Counted from the first letter of the stretch, positions 44,012 through 53,177 are shown. The stretch: DNA of 64,000 bases from JAWKUK01 sp041398605 (GCA_041398605.1 JAWKUK010000015.1:124001-188000); one strand, 5' to 3'. Program-made: numbers and translations. The notes: generated from the letters alone by a model not told the origin.

Positions 44012-45361
44012 ATGTTCATCGGCCGCACCCGCGAGCTCGCCGTCCTCGAAGAGCTCGCCGACTCGGGCAAGCCCGAGCTGTTCGTCCTGTACGGCCGCCG
44101 CCGCGTCGGCAAGACAGAGCTCCTCCAACGCCTGAGCGAGGGCCGGCGCGCCGTGTATTTCCTCGCCGCCCAGGTCCGCGAGAAGGACAGCCTGCGCGGC
44201 TTCCGCGAGGCGCTGAAGGAGGGCCTCGGCGGCGACCCCTTGCTCGATGGGATCGAGTTCCCCGAATGGTCCACCGCCCTCGGCTTTGCGGCCGAGCGCG
44301 CCGGCGAGGAGCGCCTGATCGTCGTGCTCGACGAGTTTCCGTACCTCTGCGACTCCAGCAAGGGCCTGCCGAGCCAGATCCAGCAGTTCTGGGACACCCG
44401 CGGGAAGCGCAGCCAGCTCATGCTGGTGCTGTGCGGCAGCCAGGTGTCGTTCATGGAGAAGGAGGTGCTGGCGGAGCGCTCGCCCCTCTTCGGGCGGCGC
44501 ACGGGCCAGCGCCGCCTGGAGCCGCTGCGGCCGACCGAGGCGCTGGAGTTCTTCCCCGATTGGCCGATGCGCGAGCGCGTGCTCGCCTACGCGTGCGTCG
44601 GCGGCATGCCCGCCTACCTGCGGCGCTTCGACACGCGCCGCACCCTGCTCGAGAACATCGGCCGCGAGATCATGCGGCCCGAGGGGTACCTCTTCGACGA
44701 GGTCCAGTTCCTCCTGCGCTCCGAGCTGACCACCCCCCACACCTACAACTCGATCCTGGCGGCCGTCGCCGCAGGGGCGGACAAGGCCGGCGACATCGCG
44801 CTGCACGTCGGGGTCGACTCGCCGACGGCGGCCAAGTACCTGCACGTGCTGCGCGAGCTGCGCTTGATCGACCGCGAAGTGCCGGTGACGGAGGACCCCC
44901 TGCGCTCACGCAAGGGCCGCTACCGGATCGCCGACCGCTTCCTGGCGTTCCACTTCCGCCACCTGCAGCCGAACCTTTCGCTGGTGCACGCCGGGCGAGG
45001 CGGGCGGGTGCTGGAAGAGTTCGTCGAGCCCGACCTCGAGCGCCTGTACGACGACGCCCGCGTCGACTTCATCCTGGATCACCTGCGCACCGAGGCCGCC
45101 GAGCTGGTCGGCGACGAGCTCATCGAGATCGGCCGCCACGACGGCCAGTGGGTCCGCGCGGTGGCCCGCACCTCGGGCGGGCGCACCGTCGCAGCAGTGG
45201 TCGTCCCGGACGGCGTGCGCGGCACGGGCGCGCTCGAGGCCGAGCTCGATGCGCTCCAACGCGCTTTTGGGGTCGCGCCGGTCAAGCTCGTCTACGGCTT
45301 GACGAGCAAGCCCGAACGACCGCTCGAGGTCGAACGCGTCCCGGAGGGAGAGCTGCTGTGA
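44012..45361 (+). CDS. AAA ATPase of the archaeal-ATPase/DUF234 family
   Basis: 449 residues from ATG 44012. Walker A in LYGRRRVGKTELLQRL (residues about 22-37), Walker B in LIVVLDEFPYLCD, and an Arg-rich sensor region; this is the STAND-like group Archaeal ATPase (PF01637). A winged helix (about 245-300, GDIALHVGVDSPTAAKYL) is followed by a DUF234-type restriction-endonuclease-like C-terminal domain (about 310-440) with GDELIEIGRHDGQWV. In archaea and many bacteria such proteins are abundant orphans, sometimes linked to mobile elements or defence. Role unknown. The next small gene starts within its stop codon (GTGA), so the two form an operon. Confidence 0.88.
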   Translation: MFIGRTRELAVLEELADSGKPELFVLYGRRRVGKTELLQRLSEGRRAVYFLAAQVREKDSLRGFREALKEGLGGDPLLDGIEFPEWSTALGFAAERAGEERLIVVLDEFPYLCDSSKGLPSQIQQFWDTRGKRSQLMLVLCGSQVSFMEKEVLAERSPLFGRRTGQRRLEPLRPTEALEFFPDWPMRERVLAYACVGGMPAYLRRFDTRRTLLENIGREIMRPEGYLFDEVQFLLRSELTTPHTYNSILAAVAAGADKAGDIALHVGVDSPTAAKYLHVLRELRLIDREVPVTEDPLRSRKGRYRIADRFLAFHFRHLQPNLSLVHAGRGGRVLEEFVEPDLERLYDDARVDFILDHLRTEAAELVGDELIEIGRHDGQWVRAVARTSGGRTVAAVVVPDGVRGTGALEAELDALQRAFGVAPVKLVYGLTSKPERPLEVERVPEGELL

Positions 45362-45717
45362 GCCTGGAACGGAACTTCCATCGCTATTTCGGCGCGATCG
45401 AGCGCGCGGGCGGCGTCGACCGCTGCTGGCTCTGTCGCCGCACGCCAGCCGCGGTGAAGGCGTTCTTCGGCTTCCACGAGGACGGGCATCCGATCGACGC
45501 GGAGCGCTACGGCATCGAAGACATCGTCCTCGAGCCGATGGACGTCATGAGCTACCTCGGCCCGCGCCCCGTATGCGCGGTGTGCCAGCTCAACATGGAC
45601 GCGATCGGGCTCGCGGACGAGGGCGCGGTGCTCGCGGAGCTGCTGCGCCTCATGCGTGACCAGCGCGACCGACTGTGGCCGCCGGACGCGCCAGAACACA
45701 GCAGCGCTCCTGGTTGA
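45358..45717 (+). CDS. Small protein with two Cys pairs, unknown function
   Basis: 119 residues from GTG 45358, overlapping the ATPase stop as GTGA. Two C-x-x-C knuckles, CWLC (about residue 24) and CAVC (about residue 75), could bind one zinc ion. The middle segment EDIVLEPMDVMSYLGPR separates them. No family recognised; coupling suggests it works with the AAA ATPase upstream, perhaps as a DNA- or protein-binding accessory. Codon usage (GC at third positions) fits a real gene. Confidence 0.7.
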   Translation: MSLERNFHRYFGAIERAGGVDRCWLCRRTPAAVKAFFGFHEDGHPIDAERYGIEDIVLEPMDVMSYLGPRPVCAVCQLNMDAIGLADEGAVLAELLRLMRDQRDRLWPPDAPEHSSAPG

Positions 45718-45723
45718 CGCTGG

Positions 45724-45729
45724 TATCCT
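45724..45729 (+). promoter_or_regulatory. Putative -10 element (TATCCT) upstream of the ClC gene
   Basis: TATCCT ends nine bases before ATG 45739. TTGACG lies only four bases upstream of it, too close to be a normal -35. Confidence 0.35.
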
Positions 45730-45738
45730 CTCCAGGGC

Positions 45739-47586
45739 ATGGCCGACACACCGGAGATCCGCACCACCGCGACCCGCGCCCGCGAGGCGCGCCGCTGGCT
45801 GCAGCAGGCCAGCGAGTGGCTCGAGCTCCGGACGTTCGCCAAGTGGGTCGGCCTCGCGGCGATCATCGGCGTGGCGGCGGGCATCGCCGCGGTGGTCTTC
45901 CGTTGGATGATCACCAACGCGACGACGCACCTCTTTCGCGCCGCGACAGGCGTCGCGCACGACGGCGTCGCGGGCGTCCAAGGGCGCTGGTGGCTCGTGC
46001 TGTTCGTGCCTGCCGCAGGCGGCCTGTTGGTCGGCTGGCTGATCCAACGCTTCGCGCCCGAAGCCGAAGGCCACGGCACCGACTCCGTCATCCGTGCGTA
46101 TCACCGCATGAAGGGCGTCGTGCGCAGCCGCGTCATCGTCATGAAGTCGCTGACGAGCGCGCTGACGATCGGCACGGGCGGCTCGGCCGGTCAAGAGGGC
46201 CCGGTCGCACAGGTCGGCGCCGGCGTCGGCAGCTCCATCGCGACGGCGCTCGGCTTCAGCGACCGCGACCGGCGGCTCTTCTTGACCGCGGGCGGCTCGG
46301 CGGGCGTCGGCGCGATGTTCTGCTCGCCCCTCGGCGGGGCGCTGTTCATGCCGGAGGTGCTCTATCGCAAGCCCGAGTTCGAGGGCGAGGCGCTCGTGCC
46401 GTGCATCGTGGCGTCGACGGTCGCCTACGCGACGTTCGTCGCGATCTCGGGCGAACACCGCGCGGTGCACATCGACCCCGAACGCCTCGCCGCGCTGCAG
46501 TTCGGCGGCCTCAGCGAGATCATCCCGTACCTCGCGCTCGGCATCACCTGCGCGGTCTTCGGCTGGATCTACGTCAAGGTCTTCTACGGCGTCGAGGCGC
46601 TGTTCAAGCGCCTCGTGTCGATCCCGAAGTGGACGCGGCCAGGCATCGGCGGCTTGCTCGTCGGCGCGCTCGCGCTCGCGCTCGCGCCGATCACGGGCGA
46701 CTTCGGCGTGCTGTTCGGCGGCTACCACCTGATGGAGGCGTCCGTCGCGAACCAGCTGACCGTCGGGACGGCGCTGCTGCTCGTCCTGGCAAAGATCGCG
46801 GCGACGTCCTTGACGATCTCGTCGGGCGGCTCGGGCGGCGTTTTCGCGCCGGCGCTGGCGATCGGCGCGCTCATCGGCGCCGCCGTCGGCCGCGCGGCCG
46901 AGGCGCTGATGCCGGGCCTCGACCTGCAGCCGGAGGCGTTTGCGCTCGTCGGCATGGGCGGCTTCTTCGCGGGCGTCGCGAAGGTGCCGATCGCGTCCGT
47001 TGTGATGGTGTCCGAGATGACGGGCAGCTATGCGCTGCTCGCGCCGCTGATGCTCGTCTCGGTCGTGCACGTGCTGCTGTCAGGCCGCTGGTCGCTGTAC
47101 CAGGCGCAGGTCGGCTCACCGATCGACTCCCCCGCCCACACGGGCGAGTACGTCATCGACGTGCTGCAGAGCGTGCGCGTCTCGGACGTCGTCGACCCCG
47201 CGAAGTCGAGCGCGCGCCTCGTCAACGAGGACATCACGCTGCGCGCCGCGCTGAAGATCGTGTCCGAGAGCCACGAGACGCACTTTCCGGTCGTCGACGA
47301 CGACGAGCGCCTCGTCGGGATCTTCTCGCTGACGGACGTCCGGCGCATCTTCCTCGAGGACGGCATCGGGAACTTCGTCATCGTGCGCGACTTCATGCGC
47401 GAGCAGGTCGCGACCGTCCGCATGGATGACACCCTGCACGACGTCCTGCGCCTCTTCACGCGGCGCGCGGTCAGCGCGCTGCCTGTCGTCGATCCCGACG
47501 ATCCCCGCAAGGTCATCGCGATGCTGCGGCGGAACGACATCGGCCGCGCGTACTCGGACCGCCTGAAGGCCCTCAAGGAGGGCTGA
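45739..47586 (+). CDS. ClC-family chloride channel/antiporter with CBS pair
   Basis: 615 residues from ATG 45739. About ten to twelve membrane helices. ClC filter motifs: GTGGSAGQEGPVAQVG (the GxxGxEGP loop, gating Glu present) and GGSGGVFAPALAIG; the first filter has Gly where many ClCs have Ser (GSGIP). The C-terminus (about 480-605) is a tandem CBS module (VVDDDERLVGIFSLTDVRR and VVDPDDPRKVIAMLRRND), which usually binds adenine nucleotides and regulates transport. Inner membrane. Bacterial relatives are proton-coupled antiporters or channels for chloride or fluoride; which one cannot be told here. Confidence 0.95.
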   Translation: MADTPEIRTTATRAREARRWLQQASEWLELRTFAKWVGLAAIIGVAAGIAAVVFRWMITNATTHLFRAATGVAHDGVAGVQGRWWLVLFVPAAGGLLVGWLIQRFAPEAEGHGTDSVIRAYHRMKGVVRSRVIVMKSLTSALTIGTGGSAGQEGPVAQVGAGVGSSIATALGFSDRDRRLFLTAGGSAGVGAMFCSPLGGALFMPEVLYRKPEFEGEALVPCIVASTVAYATFVAISGEHRAVHIDPERLAALQFGGLSEIIPYLALGITCAVFGWIYVKVFYGVEALFKRLVSIPKWTRPGIGGLLVGALALALAPITGDFGVLFGGYHLMEASVANQLTVGTALLLVLAKIAATSLTISSGGSGGVFAPALAIGALIGAAVGRAAEALMPGLDLQPEAFALVGMGGFFAGVAKVPIASVVMVSEMTGSYALLAPLMLVSVVHVLLSGRWSLYQAQVGSPIDSPAHTGEYVIDVLQSVRVSDVVDPAKSSARLVNEDITLRAALKIVSESHETHFPVVDDDERLVGIFSLTDVRRIFLEDGIGNFVIVRDFMREQVATVRMDDTLHDVLRLFTRRAVSALPVVDPDDPRKVIAMLRRNDIGRAYSDRLKALKEG

Positions 47587-47754
47587 GAGCGGGCTCGCGC
47601 AGCCCTGCGCAAATCGGACCCGATCGTCCGTTGACCTGCACGCTGGCGGCGCGCGTCCCAAGCCGCGATCACAGCGAACCAAAGGGATGCACGACGCACC
47701 CCCGGAGCCTAGGATCTCTGCGACTTCCGGCCCCGTAGCCCCTCGATTGCACCC

Positions 47755-48165
47755 ATGTACGATCCCCGACTGGTCCAACCTTTCCGCGACGAGCTGACCT
47801 CCATCGGCGTCAAGGAGCTGCTGACCGCCGATGACGTCGACGCTGCGCTCAAGCAGCCCGGCACGACGCTCGTGTTCGTGAACTCGGTCTGCGGCTGCGC
47901 CGCCGGCTCGGCCCGCCCTGGCCTGCGCCTCAGCATCATGGGCGAGAAGAAGCCTGCGCAGATCGTGACGGTCTTCGCGGGTATGGAGCGCGAGGCGACG
48001 CAGCGCGCCCGCGAGTACTTCCGCCCGTACCAGCCCAGCTCGCCGCAGATCGCCCTGATGAAGGACGGCCAGCTCGTCCACATGATCCAGCGCCACGAGA
48101 TCGAAGGCAAACAAGCTGCGCAGGTCGCGGCGGTGCTGAACGCTGCGTACGAGCAGCACTGCTGA
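47755..48165 (+). CDS. Bacilliredoxin, BrxA/BrxB (YphP/YqiW) family
   Basis: 136 residues from ATG 47755; the family is about 135-145 long. The active-site triad CGC occurs in FVNSVCGCAAGSARPGL, and RPYQPSSPQIALMKDGQLVHMI is typical. Bacilliredoxins remove bacillithiol (or a similar low-molecular-weight thiol) from proteins. In non-Bacillus lineages they may act as general disulfide reductases or isomerases. Cytosolic. It lies about 4.5 kb from the selenoprotein peroxiredoxin-like gene, so redox functions cluster loosely here. No Shine-Dalgarno; a TAGGAT lies 39 bases upstream. Confidence 0.93.
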   Translation: MYDPRLVQPFRDELTSIGVKELLTADDVDAALKQPGTTLVFVNSVCGCAAGSARPGLRLSIMGEKKPAQIVTVFAGMEREATQRAREYFRPYQPSSPQIALMKDGQLVHMIQRHEIEGKQAAQVAAVLNAAYEQHC

Positions 48166-48200
48166 GCATTGTGGCGGCTGCTGCGAAGGGCGGCCCGCCG

Positions 48201-48260
48201 CCCGCCGCTCCTCCGCCCGCCGCTCCTCCGCCCGCCTCTCCTCCGCCCGCCGCTCCTCCG
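48201..48260. repeat. Four 15-bp tandem repeats
   Basis: Units of CCCGCCGCTCCTCCG start at 48201, 48216, 48231 (one C-to-T change) and 48246. Intergenic, between the bacilliredoxin gene and the gene at 48290. A multiple of three in length and C-rich on the plus strand; no coding role is evident. Confidence 0.85.
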
Positions 48261-48289
48261 GGCGCCGCGCGCGCCGCGGACACCGCGCG

Positions 48290-48763
48290 ATGACGACCTT
48301 TGAGCCTTCCATCGATCCCCGGCGCTTGGCGCTGGCCCAAGAGCTCCTGCAAGAGGCGGTCTACCGCTCCAGGGGTGAACAGGCCGGCGCCGCGCTCTTG
48401 CGCGCGCGACCGCCAGGCACGGCTGGTGTCGGCAACTGCGGGCTCGGTGAGAAGGCGGCGGTCGTCCTCGACCTCACGCCCCGCGCAGAGGTGGTGTACG
48501 CAGAGCTCTTCCCCGCGGGCCTCGACGCGGCTGCTGTCGCGAAGCTGGAGTCAGTGCTCGCCGCATGGGTCAAGCGCCAAGACGCGCTGGACCGGCGGCG
48601 CAATCACTTCCTGAAGGACTTCCGCAACACGCACGGCTACAACCGCGCGGTGTACGACGCGGCGCAGCTCGAGCTGTTCGAAGGCGGGCTCGAGCGGGTC
48701 AACGCGGACGCGCGCGAGGAGCTGGGCGCTGCGGCGTTGAACCTGCTGCAAGTCGTAGGCTGA
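48290..48763 (+). CDS. Hypothetical cytosolic protein
   Basis: 157 residues from ATG 48290. No signal peptide or membrane segment. Contains a single GVGNCGLGEKAAVVLDLTPR strand-turn region and a basic helical segment KRQDALDRRRNHFLKDF. I recognise no family. GC-rich third codon positions and an open frame flanked by non-coding repeats support it as a gene. It follows the 15-bp repeats by 29 bases. Confidence 0.65.
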   Translation: MTTFEPSIDPRRLALAQELLQEAVYRSRGEQAGAALLRARPPGTAGVGNCGLGEKAAVVLDLTPRAEVVYAELFPAGLDAAAVAKLESVLAAWVKRQDALDRRRNHFLKDFRNTHGYNRAVYDAAQLELFEGGLERVNADAREELGAAALNLLQVVG

Positions 48764-48814
48764 GCCGCTGCCGCTGCCGCTGCCGCCGCGCGCGCGGCGC
48801 TGACCACAGGGCGA

Positions 48815-48934
48815 CTACACGCCGATCCAGAGGATCAGGAAGCAGAGCCCGAAGAGCACGATCTCGGGCAGAACGAGCGAACGGCCGCGGCGGCCACGAG
48901 CGATGTGGGAGGTGTGAAACACGGTGCTGGTCAT
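48815..48934 (-). CDS. Putative 39-residue single-pass membrane protein
   Basis: From ATG 48934 to TAG at 48815-48817. The N-terminus is basic (HIARGRRGRSL) and is followed by one hydrophobic helix, LPEIVLFGLCFLILWIGV, which ends at the stop; this is a clean type-II/tail-anchor-like layout. No good Shine-Dalgarno. Short size means chance is possible, but the topology and end at the helix are typical of real small membrane proteins. Function unknown. Confidence 0.45.
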   Translation of the reverse strand: MTSTVFHTSHIARGRRGRSLVLPEIVLFGLCFLILWIGV

Positions 48935-49032
48935 GGAGACGCGGAATTCTGCCCGCCTCTGACGAGAAAGCACGTGACGATGCGATCAAGTTTCGCTCAT
49001 GTGCAACCTGTCGCATGCGCGTCTGCGCGCGC

Positions 49033-49308
49033 TCACTCTGAAGGCGGCGCGCTGTCCCCGCTTGCGACACGCTCATCGAGCGCCACCCACGGGCAGTGCC
49101 GGCATCCGTTGTTGCAACACGGGCGCTCCCAGAGCTTCGCGGCGGTCATCACCCAGAGGCCGCTCGCCGGGTCGATGTAGAACGCCGCTCCGTCCTCGAT
49201 GGCGGCCTCATGGCGCGCGAGGATCGCACGGTATTGCGGGTGAGACGGAGAGAGCCGCGACCCGTGGGGTCGATGGAGGGCCTCGGGGAGCGGGGGGCGG
49301 CGCGACAT
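49033..49308 (-). CDS. DUF5522 family Cys-rich small protein
   Basis: 91 residues from ATG 49308. The C-terminal half has DPASGLWVMTAAKL followed by the diagnostic cluster RPCCNNGCRHCPW, giving four Cys that probably bind a metal. The family is small, widespread and uncharacterised. Cytosolic. It converges away from icmF (divergent starts, 124 bases to the leader ORF). Confidence 0.8.
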   Translation of the reverse strand: MSRRPPLPEALHRPHGSRLSPSHPQYRAILARHEAAIEDGAAFYIDPASGLWVMTAAKLWERPCCNNGCRHCPWVALDERVASGDSAPPSE

Positions 49309-49432
49309 CGCTGCTCTCTATTTCGCCGATGAACCGGTCGAAGCCGCGAGAATCCCGAGGAACCCGGCGCCCGTCCGGGGACTTCCCACAGCAGTCACCC
49401 CAGCCGCACCCTCCGTCGAGCTATCCTCCTGG

Positions 49433-49489
49433 ATGCCTCCTTCCGCGACGAAACGTCGCGTGACCACCCACCCGAGGGTCCCCGAATGA
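49433..49489 (+). CDS. Possible 18-residue leader ORF coupled to icmF
   Basis: An ATG at 49433 opens a short frame (MPPSATKRRVTTHPRVPE) whose TGA (49487-49489) overlaps the icmF start ATG (49486) as ATGA. TATCCT at 49422-49427 ends five bases before this ATG, the same leaderless pattern seen at 11074 and 44012. A CGCGACG-AAA-CGTCGCG hairpin (49444-49460) lies inside it. It could be a translational coupling device. Confidence 0.3.
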   Translation: MPPSATKRRVTTHPRVPE

Positions 49490-52400
49490 CCGTGAAGAGC
49501 GCCCACCCCGCCCACGCGCCCGTCCCGCCCTACACGCCCACGCATCCGATCCGCATCGTGACGGCTGCGTCGCTGTTCGACGGCCACGACGCAGCGATCA
49601 ACGTGATGCGGCGCATCTTGCAAGGCTCGGGCGCCGAGGTGATCCACCTTGGGCACAACCGATCCGTGCGCGAGATCGTGGACTGCGCGATCCAAGAGGA
49701 CGCGCAGGCGATCGCGATCACGTCCTACCAGGGCGGGCACGTCGAGTACTTCGAATACATGGTCCAGCTGCTGCGCGAGCGCGGCGCGCACATCAAGGTC
49801 TTCGGCGGCGGCGGCGGCACGATCTTGCCGACCGAGATCGAGCGCCTGCACGCAGCGGGCGTCGCGCGGATCTATTCGCCGGATGACGGCCGCGCGCTGG
49901 GCCTGCAGGGGATGATCAACGACCTCTTGCAGCGGTGCGACTACGCGGCGGGCCACGGCTCGGTCCAGCAGCACGTAGCGCGCCTGAGAGAGCGCGCGCC
50001 GGACGCAATCGCGTCGCTCGTGACGATCGGAGACGCGGCCGGACGGGCGAGCGCCCTCGCGCCGGCGCTCGCAGGGCTCCGACTCAGGTCATCCCGGTGC
50101 TGGGCGTGACGAGGCACAGGCGGCGCAGGCAAGTCGACCTCGTCGGCAGGCTCGTGCAGCGGTTCTTGGCGGACCACCCGGAGGGCACGCTCGCGATCCT
50201 CTCCGTTGACCCGTCGAAGCGCCGCACAGGCGGCGCGCGCCAACGGCGATCGGATCCGGATGAACGCGATCGACGACCCGCGTGTCTACATGCGCTCGTT
50301 GGCGACGCGCCAAGCGAACCTGGCGCTCTCGAAGCGTGCAGACCGCGATCGACGTTTGCAAGGCGGCGGCGTACGACCTGATCATCGTCGAGACGAAGCG
50401 GCATCGGCCAGTCGGACGCAGGATCGTCGACTGCTGCGACACGTGTCGCTCTATGTGATGACGTCCGAAGTACGGCGCGGCGACGCAGCTCGAGAAGATC
50501 GACATGCTCGACGCTGCGCGGACATCGTCGCGATCAATAAGTTCGACAAGCGCGGCTTTCGCTCGACGCGCTGCGCGATGCGCAAGCAAGAGTGAAGCGC
50601 GCGCGGGGTCTCTTTGAGGCTCGTGACGAGGAGATAGGTCTATGGCACGATCGCGTCGCAGTTCAACGACCCGGGGATGAACCGGCTCTATCTGGCGGTC
50701 ATGGACGCGCTCATCGAGAAGACGAGCGCGGGCTTGAAGACGGGCTGCGACCTCGCGACCCGGTGACTCCGGCTGAAGCGCTACGTGATCCCGCCGGGCG
50801 CGTGCGTTACCTCGACGAGATCCGCGAGTCCGCGGCGCGTTATGACGTGGGCGCGGCAGCAAGCGTCGGTCGCGCGACGCTGTTATCGAAGCTCTTTGGC
50901 GCGCTGCAAGCGCTGCGCAGGAGCCGCAGCGGACGCAGCGACGGCCAGCAGGTCCTGCCAGAGCCTCGGCGCAACCGACCGACTCGCTGGCGGCTGCGGA
51001 GGTCCTCGCGCATTACTCCGAGCTGCGGGACCGCATGGATCACCGCGCGCAGGCGTTAAGGTAGCCGGCGGTGATCATGCCGCTATTCAGGCGACACGTA
51101 CGGCTACGACGTCCGCGGCAGACCCTGGAGCAGCCGTTGACGAGCCTGTCGCTGTCGGGCACGAAGATGCGCAAGGTGGCGCTGCCGCGGTATGTCGACT
51201 GGGGCGACATCCTCGCCTAGCCAGGAGAACATGCCGAGGTGAGTTCCGTTTACGCGGGAGTGTTCCTTGAGCGCCAGGGCGAGGACCCGGCGCGCATGTT
51301 CTCGGCGAGGGCGGCCCGGAGCGCACGAACCGGCGCTTTCCGCATCTCCTTGCGGAATGCCGGCAGCGCGCCTTTCAGCGGCGTTTGACTCGGTGACGCT
51401 CTACGGCGAAGACCCGGACCGGCGCCCGGACATCTACGGCAAGGTCGGGAACTCTGGCGTGTCCATCTGCACCGTGGACGACGCGAAGAAGCTGTATAGC
51501 GGCTTCGACCTCGCGGACCCAAAGACCAGCGTCTCGATGACGATCAACGGCCCGGCGCCGATGATCTTGGCGTTCTTCATGAACGCTGCGATCGACCAGC
51601 AGTGCGAGCGCTATATCCGCGAGCGCGGCCTCGAGGCCGAGGTCGAGAAGGTGCTGCGCGCAAAGTACGACGATCGGGGCCTCGCGCGGCCGGTCTATCA
51701 CGGCGCGTCGGGCCCGGGCGACCTCCCCGAGGGCAACGACGGCTTGGGCCTGCTGCTGTTGGGCCTCTCCGGCGAGGACGTGCTGCCGACCGAGGTCTAT
51801 CAGTCGATCCGCGCGAGGACGCTCTCGGCGGTGCGCGGGACGGTCCAGGCCGACATCTTGAAGGAGGATCAGGCGCAGAACACCTGCATCTTCTCGACCG
51901 AGTTCGCGCTGCGCATGATGGGCGACATCCAGGAGTCGTTCGTGCGTCAGGACGTGCGCAACTTCTACTCGGTCTCGATCAGCGGGTACCACATCGCCGA
52001 GGCGGGCGCGAACCCGATCTCGCAGCTGGCGTTCACGCTCGCGAACGGCTTCACATTCGTGGAGTACTACATCTCGCGCGGGATGCACGTCGACTCGTTC
52101 GCGCCGAACCTGTCGTTCTTCTTCTCGAACGGGACGGACCCGGAGTACACAGTGATCGGGCGGGTCGCGCGCCGCATTTGGGCGAAGGCGATGCGCGACA
52201 AGTACGGCGCGAACGACCGCAGTCAGAAGCTGAAGTACCACATCCAGACGTCGGGCCGTTCCCTGCACGCGCAGGAGATCGCGTTCAACGACATCCGGAC
52301 GACGCTGCAGGCCCTCTATGCGCTGTTCGACAACTGCAACAGCCTGCACACAAACGCGTACGATGAGGCGATCACGACGCCGACCGAGGAGAGCGTGCGC

Positions 52401-52934
52401 CGCGCGCTGGCGATCCAGCTGATCATCGACAAGGAGCTGGGCCTCTCGCGCAACGAGAACCCGTGGCAGGGGTCGTTCATCGTCGAGGAGCTGACGGACT
52501 TGGTCGAGGCGGCGGTGATGGCGGAGTTTCACTCGCTCTCGGAGCGCGGCGGCGTCCTGGGCGCGATGGAGCGCCAGTACCAGCGCTCCAAGATCCAGGA
52601 GGAGTCGCTCCTGTACGAGTCGAAGAAGCACACGGGCGAGCTGCCGATCGTGGGCGTGAACACGTTCCTGTCGAACGAGGGGTCGCCGACGATCGTCCCG
52701 GCGGAGGTCATCCGTTCGGGCGAGGACGAGAAGGAGCGCGCGATCGCGAACCGCGAGGCGTTCCAGCGCCGCAATGCGGCGACAGCGCCTCTGGCCCTCG
52801 AGCGCCTGCAACGTGCCGCCCTCGCGGGCGAGAACACGTTCGACGCGCTCCTCGAGGTCTCGAAGGTCGCGTCCCTCGGCCAAATGTCCGCCGCGCTGTA
52901 CAAGGTCGGCGGCCAATACCGCCGCAACATGTAA
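49486..52934 (+). pseudogene. icmF: icmF: fused isobutyryl/methylmalonyl-CoA mutase, centre disrupted by many frameshifts
   Basis: Spans about 1150 codons, the normal length of IcmF. The N-terminal B12-binding domain is intact (LFDGHDAAINVMRRIL with His34, VFGGGGGTILPTEIE). The C-terminal mutase from about 51376 is intact (GKVGNSGVSICTVDDAKKL, SGPGDLPEGNDGLGLLLLGL, and on to RRNM). Between about 50100 and 51375 the MeaB-like G-protein chaperone domain and linker are broken by a series of one- to two-base indels, yet each fragment keeps textbook sequence in one frame or another (RFLADHPEGTLAILSVDPSK, MNAIDDPRVYMRSLATRQAN, ADIVAINKFDKRG, RYVDWGDIL). Such conserved residues with frequent indels suggest local sequencing error more than true decay. 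The enzyme would interconvert isobutyryl- and butyryl-CoA (or a similar acyl-CoA). Confidence 0.9.
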
Positions 52935-52966
52935 CCGCGCGGGTCGAGGGCGACATCTAGGATGTC

Positions 52967-53117
52967 TGCGCCACAGAACGCGGTTCGCAGAGTGGTGCTC
53001 CCGTGCGTTGGAGCAAGGCGCAGCAAGTTCCTCATAGCTTGATGCTTTTGGGACCTTGCTGCAACGCCGCTCCGGCGCGCGGGAGCGCCGCGATGCGAAT
53101 CGCGTTCTGTGGCGCAG
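52967..53117 (+). other. 151-base foldback: candidate structured RNA or terminator
   Basis: The 24-base arms 52967-52990 and 53094-53117 are complementary with one G-U pair. Inside, GGTGCTCCCGTGCGTT pairs with the 53074-53089 stretch using four U-G pairs, and a third helix joins the GGAGC...CAGCAAG side to CTTGCTGC...GCTCC. Substitutions between the arms are nearly all ones that keep G-U pairing in plus-strand RNA. TAGGAT at 52959-52964 sits just upstream. Between convergent icmF and the barrel-protein gene. Confidence 0.6.
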
Positions 53118-53177
53118 GCTCCTGGGGCCGCCCGATCACAAACACCGGATGCACTGGGCGCACCGGGTGATCGTGGG

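Noticed and set aside
48201..48260. 15-bp repeats as a protein-coding Pro/Ala or Gly/Ala repeat
   Set aside because: Neither strand offers a start and domain around it; the nearest genes begin after it.
49309..49485. B12 riboswitch upstream of icmF
   Set aside because: No B12-box-like sequence and only 177 bases available; a small hairpin is all that is visible.
50097..51376. In-frame TGA codons in the icmF middle as further selenocysteines
   Set aside because: The surrounding conserved sequence jumps between frames, so the stops come from indels; none sits at a redox Cys position.
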